Shown here: in pieces, positions 1 through 7,279 of the stretch
How positions within the stretch are numbered: position 1 is the stretch's first letter
Layout: each line of letters begins with the position of its first letter
From: an uncultured Eubacteriales bacterium
GTDB lineage: Bacteria; Bacillota; Clostridia; Oscillospirales; CAG-382
Reading direction: 5' to 3'
DNA length: 9,709 nt
Assembly: GCA_900548115.1 (NCBI GenBank)
Contig: URJL01000060.1
Span: forward strand, 1 to 9,709
The notes under the pieces: model-generated
Seen by the model: the letters and a program-made list of their open reading frames with translations, nothing else
The model's database searches: none
Told to the model about the DNA's origin: nothing
Translations under genes and position numbers: made by a program

Positions 1-23
1 GGGAAAGGTTAGGAAAAACAGTC

Positions 24-1160
24 ATGGCAAAAGCAAAAGCAAAGGAAAACGGCGACAAGACAAGCCCCAAGAACGAGAAAAAGAACGAAATACTGGCGCT
101 CATCGAGCGCGGCAAGGCAAAGGGTTCGCTTACCGCCGAAGAGGTTCTGGAGGTGATCGATGAGATCGATCTCGACGTCGAACAGATTGAAAAACTGTAC
201 GAATCGTTCGAGGAAATGGGGATCGAGATCATCGGCTACGGCGACGCCGATATATCGCTTGACGAGATCAGCTCGGAGGAGACCGACGGCTACGGCGAGG
301 GCGAGGACGAGCTTGCCCCGGGCGACAATCTTCTCATCGACGACCCGGTTCGAATGTATTTAAAAGACATCGGCAAGGTCAACCTTTTGGACACCGAGAC
401 CGAATTAAAGCTTGCCGAGCGCATGGCAAACGGCGATCAGGAGGCAAAGGATATTCTGGTCAAAAGCAACCTGCGTCTCGTTGTCAGCATTGCCAAGCGC
501 TATGTCGGACGCGGAATGTTTTTCCTCGATCTGATCCAGGAAGGAAACCTCGGTCTGATGAAGGCGGTCGAAAAGTTCGACTATACCAAGGGATATAAAT
601 TCTCGACTTATGCGACGTGGTGGATCCGTCAGGCGATCACCCGCGCCATCGCCGATCAGGCGCGCACCATCCGTATCCCCGTACATATGGTGGAGACCAT
701 CAACAAAGTGCTGCGCGTTTCCCGCCAGCTTTTGCAGGAGCTGGGACATGAGGCTTCGACCGAGGAGATCGCAAAGGCGATGAATATGCCGGTCGAAAAG
801 GTGCGCGAGATCATGAAGCTTGCCCAGGAGCCGGTCAGCCTCGAAACGCCGATCGGCGAGGAGGAGGACAGCCATCTCGGCGACTTTATCCCCGACGACG
901 ACGCGCCCGCCCCCGCCGAAGCGGCGTCGTATATGCTGCTTCGCGAACAGCTCAACGAGGTGCTTCACACTCTGAGCCCGCGTGAGGAGGAGGTTCTGAA
1001 GCTCCGCTTCGGTTTGGAGGACGGCAGAACCCGCACGCTGGAGGAAGTCGGCAAAGAATTCAACGTCACCCGCGAGCGTATCCGTCAGATCGAAGCAAAA
1101 GCGCTCCGCAAACTGCGTCACCCCAGCCGCTCCAAGCGCTTGAAGGATTATCTGGACTGA
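24..1160 (+). CDS. rpoD: Primary sigma factor RpoD/SigA (first copy)
   Basis: Primary sigma-70 factor, which directs RNA polymerase to housekeeping promoters. The 378 residues show the full order: a lysine-rich start (1-21), a region 1.1-like segment (about 22-72), an acidic linker (73-105), region 1.2 with DDPVRMYLKDIG (106-117), and regions 2.1-2.4 (about 130-217) with FLDLIQEGN and YATWWIRQAITRAIADQART. Region 3 includes the sigma finger EEEDSHLGDFI (279-289), and region 4 ends with VTRERIRQIEAKALRKLRHP, the -35 reader. The melting tryptophans W199/W200, -10 contacts Q203 and T206, and R217 are all canonical, as is the C-terminus SKRLKDYLD. Length matches Firmicutes SigA (about 370 aa). 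A weak AGGA-type ribosome site lies about 10 bases before the ATG. In many Firmicutes dnaG precedes this gene, but too little upstream sequence is present to tell. mtnN follows after 19 bases. Identification as the main sigma factor is very secure. Confidence 0.97.
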   Translation: MAKAKAKENGDKTSPKNEKKNEILALIERGKAKGSLTAEEVLEVIDEIDLDVEQIEKLYESFEEMGIEIIGYGDADISLDEISSEETDGYGEGEDELAPGDNLLIDDPVRMYLKDIGKVNLLDTETELKLAERMANGDQEAKDILVKSNLRLVVSIAKRYVGRGMFFLDLIQEGNLGLMKAVEKFDYTKGYKFSTYATWWIRQAITRAIADQARTIRIPVHMVETINKVLRVSRQLLQELGHEASTEEIAKAMNMPVEKVREIMKLAQEPVSLETPIGEEEDSHLGDFIPDDDAPAPAEAASYMLLREQLNEVLHTLSPREEEVLKLRFGLEDGRTRTLEEVGKEFNVTRERIRQIEAKALRKLRHPSRSKRLKDYLD

Positions 1161-1179
1161 TCGAACAAAGGAGAAATCA

Positions 1180-1875
1180 ATGAAAAAAATCGGAATTATC
1201 GGTGCGATGGACAGCGAAGTCGCGCTGTTCCGCGAAGAATTTTCCGCCGCCGAAACGAACGTTTCGGGTATATATCGCGGCACGGACGGGAAGAATGAAC
1301 TGTATATCTGCCGCAGCGGCGTCGGAAAAGTCAACGCCGCCATTGCCGCACAGAAAATGATCGATTTTTTCGGTGTGGAGGAGATCATCAACTCGGGCGT
1401 TGCCGGCGGCATTGCCCCCGGGATCGAAAAAAACGACGCGGTCATTTCGGAGTCGCTCACCTATCACGATCTCACCCCCGCCGATATCATGGAGAACTAT
1501 CCCCCCTACTGCCGTTATATTCCGGCAGACAAAGAGCTTATAAAAAAAGCGCTGTGCGCATGCGAAAAGCTGAACGCCGACCTTGAAAAGGCGGGAAAGC
1601 CGACCTTCAAAGCGCGAGTCGGCGTGATCGTTTCGGGCGACTGCTTTGTAAGCTCGTCCGAAAAGGCGCAAAGCCTTTACCGCGAACACAAAGCCCTCTG
1701 CACCGAAATGGAGGGCGCCGCCATCGCTCATGTCGCGCATGCGGCGGGCATTCCGTTCCTTGTTCTGCGCACCGTGTCGGATTTTGCCGACGAGGAAGCG
1801 GAAGGCTCTTTTGAAACCTTTGAACATATTGCCGCACAGCGAGCCGCTTATATTGTAAAAGAAATCCTTGCATAA
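1180..1875 (+). CDS. mtnN: 5'-methylthioadenosine/S-adenosylhomocysteine nucleosidase
   Basis: Cytoplasmic nucleosidase (MtnN/Pfs family) that cleaves adenine from 5'-methylthioadenosine and S-adenosylhomocysteine, relieving product inhibition of polyamine synthesis and methyltransferases and feeding methionine salvage. The 231 residues match the usual family length. The start has the IGIIGAMDSE motif with the expected catalytic Glu at 13. RSGVGKVNAA (45-54) and NSGVAGGI (71-78) form the phosphorylase-like core, SGDCFVS is at 152-158, the ribose-binding TEMEGAA (175-181) supplies E178, and RTVSDFAD (197-204) supplies the catalytic Asp D201. An AAAGGAG site at 1167-1173 fixes the ATG. It sits 19 bases after the first sigma gene and 104 bases before the second, so it is probably co-transcribed with both. 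I know of no direct functional link to the sigma factors. No luxS is visible, so an AI-2 role cannot be judged. Confidence 0.96.
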   Translation: MKKIGIIGAMDSEVALFREEFSAAETNVSGIYRGTDGKNELYICRSGVGKVNAAIAAQKMIDFFGVEEIINSGVAGGIAPGIEKNDAVISESLTYHDLTPADIMENYPPYCRYIPADKELIKKALCACEKLNADLEKAGKPTFKARVGVIVSGDCFVSSSEKAQSLYREHKALCTEMEGAAIAHVAHAAGIPFLVLRTVSDFADEEAEGSFETFEHIAAQRAAYIVKEILA

Positions 1876-1876
1876 A

Positions 1877-1917
1877 AGCAGCACCGTCCCCTGCGTTTGT
1901 ATCCTATCCGTGCTGCT
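1877..1917 (+). other. Inverted repeat between mtnN and the second sigma gene
   Basis: AGCAGCAC at 1877-1884 is the exact reverse complement of GTGCTGCT at 1910-1917, separated by 25 bases. It begins two bases after the mtnN stop codon. The following bases are C-rich with no T tract, so it is not a classical terminator. It could be a transcript-stabilising or processing hairpin, or chance. The rest of the gap (1918-1979) holds a repeated CGACGTT (1936-1942, 1949-1955) and the AAAGGAG site at 1962-1968. I found no good -35/-10 pair. Confidence 0.35.
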
Positions 1918-1979
1918 CCCCCACCGCACGCCGCCCGACGTTTTCGGTCGACGTTAATAAAAAAGGAGAACGGGAAAAA

Positions 1980-3143
1980 ATGAGTAAAACGGCGAATAAA
2001 AAGGAAGTCAAATCGGGAAAAGAGCAAAGAGAATCAAAAGAAGCGATCGAAACCCGTCTTTCGGCGATTGCCGACGGACTTGCCGAAAAGGCGAAAAGCA
2101 CCGGAATGCTGATCAGCACCGATATTTTGGACAGCATCGAAGATCGGCATTTTTCGATCGAGCAGATCGAAGCGCTTTACGATATGCTGGAAGCGCGCGG
2201 GGTCGAGATCGTGGATTTTTCCGAAGAGGAAGCTTTTCTCGGCAAATTGGATGAAGAATCCCGCGAGGAAGACGAGACCTTCGACGAAGAGGGCGCGGAG
2301 GATGTCGCGCTCGGAAGCGATTCGGTGCGGGTCTATCTGAAGGACATCGGCAAAGTAAAGCTTCTTGACACCGAAACCGAACTAAAGCTTGCCGAGCGTA
2401 TGGCAAACGGCGACGAGGACGCCAAAAATCAGCTGATCGAGAGCAATCTGCGCCTTGTGGTCAGCATCGCCAAAAAATATACGGGGCGCGGCGTTCCGTT
2501 TCTCGATCTGATTCAAGAGGGAAACATCGGTCTGATGAAGGCGGTCGAAAAGTTCGACTACACCAAGGGATATAAGTTTTCGACGTATGCGACGTGGTGG
2601 ATACGGCAGTCGATCACCCGTTCCATCTCGCTTCACGGACGAACCATTCCGCTCCCCGTGCATATCGTCGAAAAGATCAACAAGCTCCGCCAGGTCACAC
2701 GCACGCTTACACAGGAGCTGGGGCACGACCCGACCGACACCGAAATTGCCGCCGTTATGAAACTGCCGCCCGAAAAGGTGCGCGAAATACAGAAATATGC
2801 GCAGGATCCGATCAGTCTTGAAGAGCGGGTCGGAAAAGAAGAGGACAGCGTGATCGGTGATTTTATCGCCGACGACAATGCCGAAGACCCCGAAGAGATC
2901 GTCTCGAACACCATTCTGCACGAAAAGATCATGGAGGTGCTCGACAGCCTGACCCCGCGCGAAGCAAGCGTTATAAAGCTGCGCTTCGGGCTTGAGGACG
3001 GGCGCGTTTGGACGCTGGAGGAGGTCGGCGCAAAATTCAACATCACCCGTGAGCGCATCCGCCAGATCGAAGCGAAGGCGCTGCGCAAGCTGCGCCACCC
3101 GAGCCGTCTTCGCGCCTTTACCAACTACGGCGGAAAGCACTGA
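1980..3143 (+). CDS. Second RpoD/SigA-type sigma factor (diverged paralog)
   Basis: A second full-length sigma-70 protein of 387 residues, with a region 1.1-like N-terminus (about 22-80, including GMLISTDILDSIED and FSIEQIEALYDMLEARGVEI), an acidic linker, region 1.2 (SVRVYLKDIGKVKLLD, 115-130), regions 2.1-2.4 (about 137-224), and region 4. The -35 helix ITRERIRQIEAKALRKLRHP is the same as in the first copy apart from its first residue. It keeps W206/W207, Q210 and T213, so basic -10/-35 recognition should resemble the housekeeping factor. It differs after that: where the first copy has ADQARTIRIP, this one has SLHGRTIPLP (217-226), including Arg to Pro at 224. The sigma finger reads EEDSVIGDF, not EEDSHLGDF, preceded by ERVG in place of TPIG, and the C-terminus is LRAFTNYGGKH. 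An AAAGGAG site at 1962-1968 supports the ATG. The region 1.1-like domain argues against a sporulation or extracytoplasmic sigma. I infer an alternative primary-like (group 2) sigma; its regulon cannot be read from the sequence. Confidence 0.93.
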   Translation: MSKTANKKEVKSGKEQRESKEAIETRLSAIADGLAEKAKSTGMLISTDILDSIEDRHFSIEQIEALYDMLEARGVEIVDFSEEEAFLGKLDEESREEDETFDEEGAEDVALGSDSVRVYLKDIGKVKLLDTETELKLAERMANGDEDAKNQLIESNLRLVVSIAKKYTGRGVPFLDLIQEGNIGLMKAVEKFDYTKGYKFSTYATWWIRQSITRSISLHGRTIPLPVHIVEKINKLRQVTRTLTQELGHDPTDTEIAAVMKLPPEKVREIQKYAQDPISLEERVGKEEDSVIGDFIADDNAEDPEEIVSNTILHEKIMEVLDSLTPREASVIKLRFGLEDGRVWTLEEVGAKFNITRERIRQIEAKALRKLRHPSRLRAFTNYGGKH

Positions 3144-3184
3144 GCGCACAAAACAATCGCATTTACCAAGGAACGAACGCATCT

Positions 3185-3886
3185 ATGGACACCAATCTCA
3201 ATCCCCATCTTTTACATCGGAAAAGACTGAAATCCCGTTTTCTGCAAGGCGGATTTTCGGGCTTTTCGGAGCATGAAATTCTGGAGCTTTTACTTTGCTA
3301 CGCACTGCCGCGGCAGGATACCAACGCCATCGGACACGCGCTGATCGACCGTTTCGGAAGTCTTTCGCGCGTGATGGACGCCGATATGCGCGAGCTTTGC
3401 GAAATTTCGGGCATATCGGAGCACTCAGCTCTGCTTCTGAAAATGATTCCCGAGCTTTGCCGCGCCTATCTTACCGACAAAGGCAAGGCGGTAAAAAGCT
3501 ATGAGGATTACGACGACGCGGGACGTTTTTTCGTCAACCGTTTTGTCGGCGTTTCCTCCGAAGAGGTGTATGCCGCCTTTTTGGATAACGGGTATCACCT
3601 GCTCGACTGCGTAAAGATCAGCGAAGGAATCGTCAATGCGTCGGCGATCAGTATACGAAAGATTGCGACGCTCGCGCTTCTGCGCAACGCATCGTTTGTC
3701 ATGCTGGCACATAACCACCCGGGCGGGACGGTCATTCCGTCGAGCGACGATCTGAACGTGACCCGCGCCCTTTCGGCGGCGCTTGAACTGCTGAGCGTCC
3801 ATTTGGCGGAGCACTATATCGTGGCGGGCGAACAGTATGTCGGCATTTTAAAAATGCGCCTCGGCATGTCGCCCGGTGGGCTTTAA
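3185..3886 (+). CDS. radC: RadC-family protein with JAMM/MPN metal motif
   Basis: RadC-family protein of 233 residues, the usual length. The N-terminal part (about 10-100) is helical and contains a helix-hairpin-helix-like stretch, LCEISGISEHSALLLKMIPEL (from 71), suggesting DNA binding. The C-terminal JAB/MPN domain (about 105-227) has the metal-binding JAMM signature: H176 and H178 in HNHPGG, then S186 and D189 after the normal spacing. Two positions differ from the usual RadC pattern as I recall it: HNHPGG where HNHPSG is common, and LAEHYIVAG where an Asp usually precedes the His. The metal ligands look intact. The family was named for DNA repair, but that role is disputed and no firm biochemical activity is established. 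An AAGGAA site (3168-3173) precedes the ATG, 41 bases after the second sigma gene, so it is probably the last gene of the + strand run. Confidence 0.93.
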   Translation: MDTNLNPHLLHRKRLKSRFLQGGFSGFSEHEILELLLCYALPRQDTNAIGHALIDRFGSLSRVMDADMRELCEISGISEHSALLLKMIPELCRAYLTDKGKAVKSYEDYDDAGRFFVNRFVGVSSEEVYAAFLDNGYHLLDCVKISEGIVNASAISIRKIATLALLRNASFVMLAHNHPGGTVIPSSDDLNVTRALSAALELLSVHLAEHYIVAGEQYVGILKMRLGMSPGGL

Positions 3887-3920
3887 AAGACTTCCGTTTT
3901 TCGCCTGTAACGAAAGGGCC

Positions 3921-3971
3921 GGAAAAATCAAAAAAGGAAAAAGCAAGAGCGCCGGCAAAAAGTCGGCGCTC
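3921..3971 (-). terminator. Intrinsic terminator of the GH20 pair, between convergent genes
   Basis: Arms at 3947-3956 and 3962-3971 form a 10-bp stem (GAGCGCCGGC with GTCGGCGCTC, one G-U pair) around a five-base loop. Read on the - strand the stem is followed by a long T-rich tract (complement of 3923-3946), a textbook Rho-independent terminator for the GH20 gene ending at 4013. On the + strand the hairpin is followed only by ACTTCATTTTAAT, so it may also stop the radC transcript, less efficiently. Confidence 0.85.
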
Positions 3972-4012
3972 ACTTCATTTTAATAAAATCAACTTGAATT
4001 CAGCCGTCGCTC

Positions 4013-5599
4013 TTACAGCACGTTCGGCGTTGCCGTGCGCCCCCAGCTGTTCCACGCGCTGTTGTCAACAAGCAGCGTTTCCTCAAGCTCGTCGATTCGG
4101 TCGAGCTTTCCGTCAAGATAATCGTTTATGCGTTCGGCGGCACTCTCGACGCGGGTAACGGCTCCTCCGATGCGGATCTCCTGAACGTCAAAGCCGTGCG
4201 GTCTCTTCTCGCTCATCCAAAGGATGCGGTAAAGGCGCAAAAATTCGCGCATTCTCTTTGCAATATCCGAAAGCGTTTCGGAAAGAGCGCGAAGCGTATC
4301 GCGGTCGCCCTCCTTATAAGCGGCACGAAGCGCGATGCCGACGGTCGCTTTCTTTTCCAGTACGCGGGCAAGCGCGACATAGCATTCAAAATGCGGAGCA
4401 AAATACTTTGTCTTTGCGGCGCACTTTTCGAAATGTTCGGCAAGAGAGGCATACTTTTCCGCGGCGTTCTCCGGGACAAGCGGGTCGTAAATGCCCATCA
4501 AAACGTCGTTGTAAAGAAGGATCTTGGACGCGCAGTCGTGACCGTCCGCCTTTTTTTTGAGCAGGATATCCAGTTCTCCCATCGACAAAACATCGTCGTA
4601 GCTTTCGCCGAACAGGTCGAAAAACTTTTTCTTGATCGACTCGAGATCATCGTTTCCGCGCGACAGCTCGGCGGCATACAAAAGAGCCGGAAGCGCGGCA
4701 AACAGCGAGCATTCCGCGCCGTCGTCGCCCCACATAGTGAAGAACAGATCGGAAATGCCCTTTTCGCGGCAAACGGTAACGGCGGGCTTGGTTGCGGCGT
4801 AGGTCGTGCGGTTGCTCGGAACAAAACCACTCCATGTCCAAACGCCTCCGCCGAAGATCACGCGGTCGCAAAGCTTTTTGTTGCCGTCCACCATAAGGCG
4901 GTAGGTGTCTTCATTCGTGCTGTAATAATCCCAGTAAACAAGCGTCAGGTTTTCGGGGATCAGCGGGCGGATCTTCGCCGCCGCTTCATCGTCGATCTTG
5001 ACGTAATACTGTCCGTGTGCGGCGAGACGGAAGAACATATCGCCCCACATCATCGGCTTGAACCCGTACCGATCCGCCATTTTGCAAACCTTGTTCAGAT
5101 GATTCAGCAAAATTTCGGTGCGGTTTTGATATCCGTTCCGATCGAGGAATTTTCCGAGACCGAGCATATGCGCTTCGTCCATGCCGATGTGAATCTTGTC
5201 GGATCGGAAGCACTCGCGAAGCGAACGGAACATGTTTTCGATCAATTGCATCGTGCGCTCGTTTTCGACCAGCAGAATATCCGCCGTGTCGTTGATTTCG
5301 CGGTAAACATCCCAACGGAAAATGGCGTTCAGGTGCGCAAGCGTCTGAATACACGGGATCAGCTCGATTCCGTGTGCGGCGGCATAAGCGTCCAGCTCGC
5401 GCAGTTCGTCGGCGGTAAAACGCCCGCGAAGATAGCCGAAATACGGCTCGTCCTTCACCTCGTAGGTGTCCTCCGTGTAATACATAAGGGTGTTGTACCC
5501 CATTTTTTCAAGACAGTCGATAAAATATTTTGCGGATTGCATATTCGGCACGGCATTGCGCGAGCAATCGACCATGACGCCGAGCATCGGTTGTTTCAT
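4013..5599 (-). CDS. GH20-type beta-N-acetylhexosaminidase-like glycosidase (downstream copy)
   Basis: Probable cytoplasmic glycoside hydrolase of family 20, removing terminal N-acetylhexosamine from oligosaccharides. The 528 residues begin directly with the barrel (PMLGVMVDCSRNAVP, no signal peptide or membrane segment). YNTLMYYTEDTYEV and GYLRGRFTADELRELDAYA are GH20-like barrel strands and helices. HIGMDE (137-142) carries the expected catalytic Asp-Glu pair, D141-E142. Later aromatic-rich motifs KPMMWGDMFF (181-190), GGVWTWSGF (251-259) and FTMWGDDGAEC (287-297) probably line the sugar pocket. Residues from about 340 form a largely helical C-terminal part without a recognised domain. An AAAGGAAAGGA site (complement of 5609-5619) supports the start. 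The stop of the upstream paralog is 60 bases away with no terminator between, so both are probably on one transcript. The substrate is unknown; chitin, peptidoglycan or host-glycan fragments are possible. Confidence 0.87.
   Translation of the reverse strand: MKQPMLGVMVDCSRNAVPNMQSAKYFIDCLEKMGYNTLMYYTEDTYEVKDEPYFGYLRGRFTADELRELDAYAAAHGIELIPCIQTLAHLNAIFRWDVYREINDTADILLVENERTMQLIENMFRSLRECFRSDKIHIGMDEAHMLGLGKFLDRNGYQNRTEILLNHLNKVCKMADRYGFKPMMWGDMFFRLAAHGQYYVKIDDEAAAKIRPLIPENLTLVYWDYYSTNEDTYRLMVDGNKKLCDRVIFGGGVWTWSGFVPSNRTTYAATKPAVTVCREKGISDLFFTMWGDDGAECSLFAALPALLYAAELSRGNDDLESIKKKFFDLFGESYDDVLSMGELDILLKKKADGHDCASKILLYNDVLMGIYDPLVPENAAEKYASLAEHFEKCAAKTKYFAPHFECYVALARVLEKKATVGIALRAAYKEGDRDTLRALSETLSDIAKRMREFLRLYRILWMSEKRPHGFDVQEIRIGGAVTRVESAAERINDYLDGKLDRIDELEETLLVDNSAWNSWGRTATPNVL
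4575..4615 (-). repeat. 41-bp identical block shared by the two GH20 genes (copy in downstream gene)
   Basis: These 41 bases are identical to 6222-6262 in the upstream paralog and encode the conserved LFGESYDDVLSMGE stretch. Flanking codons differ at many silent and non-silent positions, so the block stands out as a patch of unusually high identity. Confidence 0.85.
5499..5554 (-). repeat. 56-bp identical block shared by the two GH20 genes (copy in downstream gene)
   Basis: This stretch is identical base for base to 7134-7189. It lies inside a 133-base region (5461-5593 against 7096-7228) with only seven differences by my count, covering the 5' ends of the two coding regions (about residues 2-46). 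Elsewhere the two genes are far less alike at the DNA level. Confidence 0.88.
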
Positions 5600-5659
5600 A
5601 TTCGTAAATCCTTTCCTTTTATGTTTTATGTTGTTCGTTCGGCACGGCTTGCCCCGTAT

Positions 5660-7237
5660 TTACAGCACGTTGACGGTTGCGGTGCGCGCCCACCAGTTCC
5701 AGCTTTCGTCGTCGGGCAAAAGCGTTTCCTCCAGCTCATCGATGCGTTCGATTTTGCCGTTTGCATAATCGCTTACGCGCCGTGCGGCACTCTCGACGCG
5801 GGTTACGGCACCGCCCAGACGGATGTCCTGCACGTCAAAGCCGTGGGGTCGCTTTTCCGACATCCAAAGAGCGCGGAACGCCGACAAAAATTCCCGCATG
5901 GCCTGTGCCGTTTCCGTAAGACGTGCGGCAAGCTTTTTCAATGCTTCGCGGTCGTCGGCTTTATACGCCGCGCGCAGCTCGATTCCGATTCTCGCTTTCA
6001 GGCGCAAAACGTGCGCAAGCTCGGCACAGACACGAAAATGCGGCGCAAAACGGCCGTCCCGTTCGGCGCAGGCGGCAAAATGCTTTTCGAAATCGGCATA
6101 TTTTTCCTCGGCGTCGTCGGGAATCGACGGGTCGAAAATACCCAAAAGAACGTCGTTATACAGCATGACCTTGGCGGAGCAGACATGCACCTCGCGCTTG
6201 ATGTTCAGCGGAAGATTCAGCTCTCCCATCGACAAAACATCGTCGTAGCTTTCGCCGAACAGCTCGTAAAACTTTGCCTTTATCGACTCGATATCGTCGT
6301 TTCCGCGATAGAGCTCGGCGGCATACCAAAGAGTCGGAAGAACCGAAAAAGGCGAGCACTCCGCACCGTCGTCGCCCCACATGGTGAAAAGCACATCCGT
6401 AATGCCCTCTTTGCGGCAGGCGTCAAGGGCAGGCTTTGTAACGGCAAAGGTCGTTCTGTTTGCGGGCACGAAGCCGCTCCATGTCCATACGCCGCCGGCA
6501 AAAACCGCTTTATCGCCGAGCTTTTTGCTTTTGTTCACCCCGGCGCGGTACGTAGCTTCATCGGTATTGTAATAATTCCAATAAACCACCGCCAGGTTTT
6601 CGGGAAGCTGCTTGCGAAATTCGGCAAGTGCCTCGTCCGATTCGGCACGGTCTTTGGTCGAAGCAAAAAGCATATCGTGCCAAATCATGGGTCGAAAACC
6701 GTACTTGTCCGCAATGCGGCACACCCTGTTCAGATGCCTAAGGAAAATTTCCCGACGGTCGCAAAAGCCGTGTTGATCCAAATATTTGCCCAAGCCCATC
6801 ATGTGCGCCTCGTCCATACCGATGTGAACCTTGTCGGTCTTAAAGCAGGCGCGCAGCGAACGGAATATATTTTCAATCAAAAGATAGGTTCGCTCGTCGT
6901 CCATCAAAAGAATGTCGGCGGTATCGTTGATGGGCGTATACGCCGACCAGCGAAAAGCGGTTCTTAAATGCGCCAGCGTTTGAACGCAGGGAACAAGCTC
7001 AATGCCGTGCGCTTCGGAATAGGCGTCCAGCTCGCGCAGCTCCTCGGCGGTAAAGCGTCCGCGCAGATAGCCGAAATACGGCTCGTCCTCCACCTCGTAG
7101 GTGTCCTCCGTATAATACATCAGGGTGTTGTAGCCCATTTTTTCAAGACAGTCGATAAAATATTTTGCGGATTGCATATTCGGCACGGCGTTGCGCGAGC
7201 AATCAAGCATAACGCCGAGCATCGGTTGATTCGTCAT
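5660..7237 (-). CDS. GH20-type beta-N-acetylhexosaminidase-like glycosidase (upstream copy)
   Basis: Paralog of the adjacent GH20 gene, first in the pair. I place the start at the ATG ending at 7237, giving 525 residues, because a GGGAGGAG site (complement of 7243-7250) sits just upstream and the protein then begins MTNQPMLGVM, in line with its neighbour. An in-frame ATG eight codons earlier would lie before that site and is unlikely. The barrel, the catalytic HIGMDE (138-143, D142-E143), GGVWTWSGF (248-256) and FTMWGDDGAEC (284-294) are conserved. It differs in the pocket region: RPMIWHDMLF (182-191) where the other copy has KPMMWGDMFF, followed by a loop four residues shorter and of unrelated sequence (192-215). 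No signal peptide is seen. A consensus sigma-A promoter lies upstream. The altered loop suggests a different aglycone or linkage preference; the substrate itself is unknown. Confidence 0.87.
   Translation of the reverse strand: MTNQPMLGVMLDCSRNAVPNMQSAKYFIDCLEKMGYNTLMYYTEDTYEVEDEPYFGYLRGRFTAEELRELDAYSEAHGIELVPCVQTLAHLRTAFRWSAYTPINDTADILLMDDERTYLLIENIFRSLRACFKTDKVHIGMDEAHMMGLGKYLDQHGFCDRREIFLRHLNRVCRIADKYGFRPMIWHDMLFASTKDRAESDEALAEFRKQLPENLAVVYWNYYNTDEATYRAGVNKSKKLGDKAVFAGGVWTWSGFVPANRTTFAVTKPALDACRKEGITDVLFTMWGDDGAECSPFSVLPTLWYAAELYRGNDDIESIKAKFYELFGESYDDVLSMGELNLPLNIKREVHVCSAKVMLYNDVLLGIFDPSIPDDAEEKYADFEKHFAACAERDGRFAPHFRVCAELAHVLRLKARIGIELRAAYKADDREALKKLAARLTETAQAMREFLSAFRALWMSEKRPHGFDVQDIRLGGAVTRVESAARRVSDYANGKIERIDELEETLLPDDESWNWWARTATVNVL
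6222..6262 (-). repeat. 41-bp identical block shared by the two GH20 genes (copy in upstream gene)
   Basis: Partner of 4575-4615, same orientation, no mismatches. Possible footprint of gene conversion or strong local constraint. Confidence 0.85.
7134..7189 (-). repeat. 56-bp identical block shared by the two GH20 genes (copy in upstream gene)
   Basis: Partner of 5499-5554, same orientation, offset 1635 bases. Direct repeats of this kind could recombine to delete one gene, leaving a single in-frame hybrid. Confidence 0.88.
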
Positions 7238-7242
7238 TTTGA

Positions 7243-7250
7243 CTCCTCCC
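7243..7250 (-). promoter_or_regulatory. Ribosome binding site fixing the upstream GH20 start
   Basis: On the - strand GGGAGGAG lies five bases before the ATG at 7237-7235. This strong Shine-Dalgarno sequence decides between two in-frame ATG codons in favour of the downstream one. Confidence 0.85.
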
Positions 7251-7279
7251 GTTTTCTTCAAAAAAAATCCTCTGCCGCC

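Noticed and set aside
405..1460. Long antisense frame across the first sigma gene and the start of mtnN
   Set aside because: It overlaps unmistakable sense genes and shows no family features; a similar shadow appears opposite the second sigma gene (2382-3182), as expected for paralogs.
5600..5659. Possible terminator or promoter between the two GH20 genes
   Set aside because: Only a 4-bp GGCA/TGCC stem without a T tract and no credible -35/-10 pair were seen, so co-transcription is more likely.
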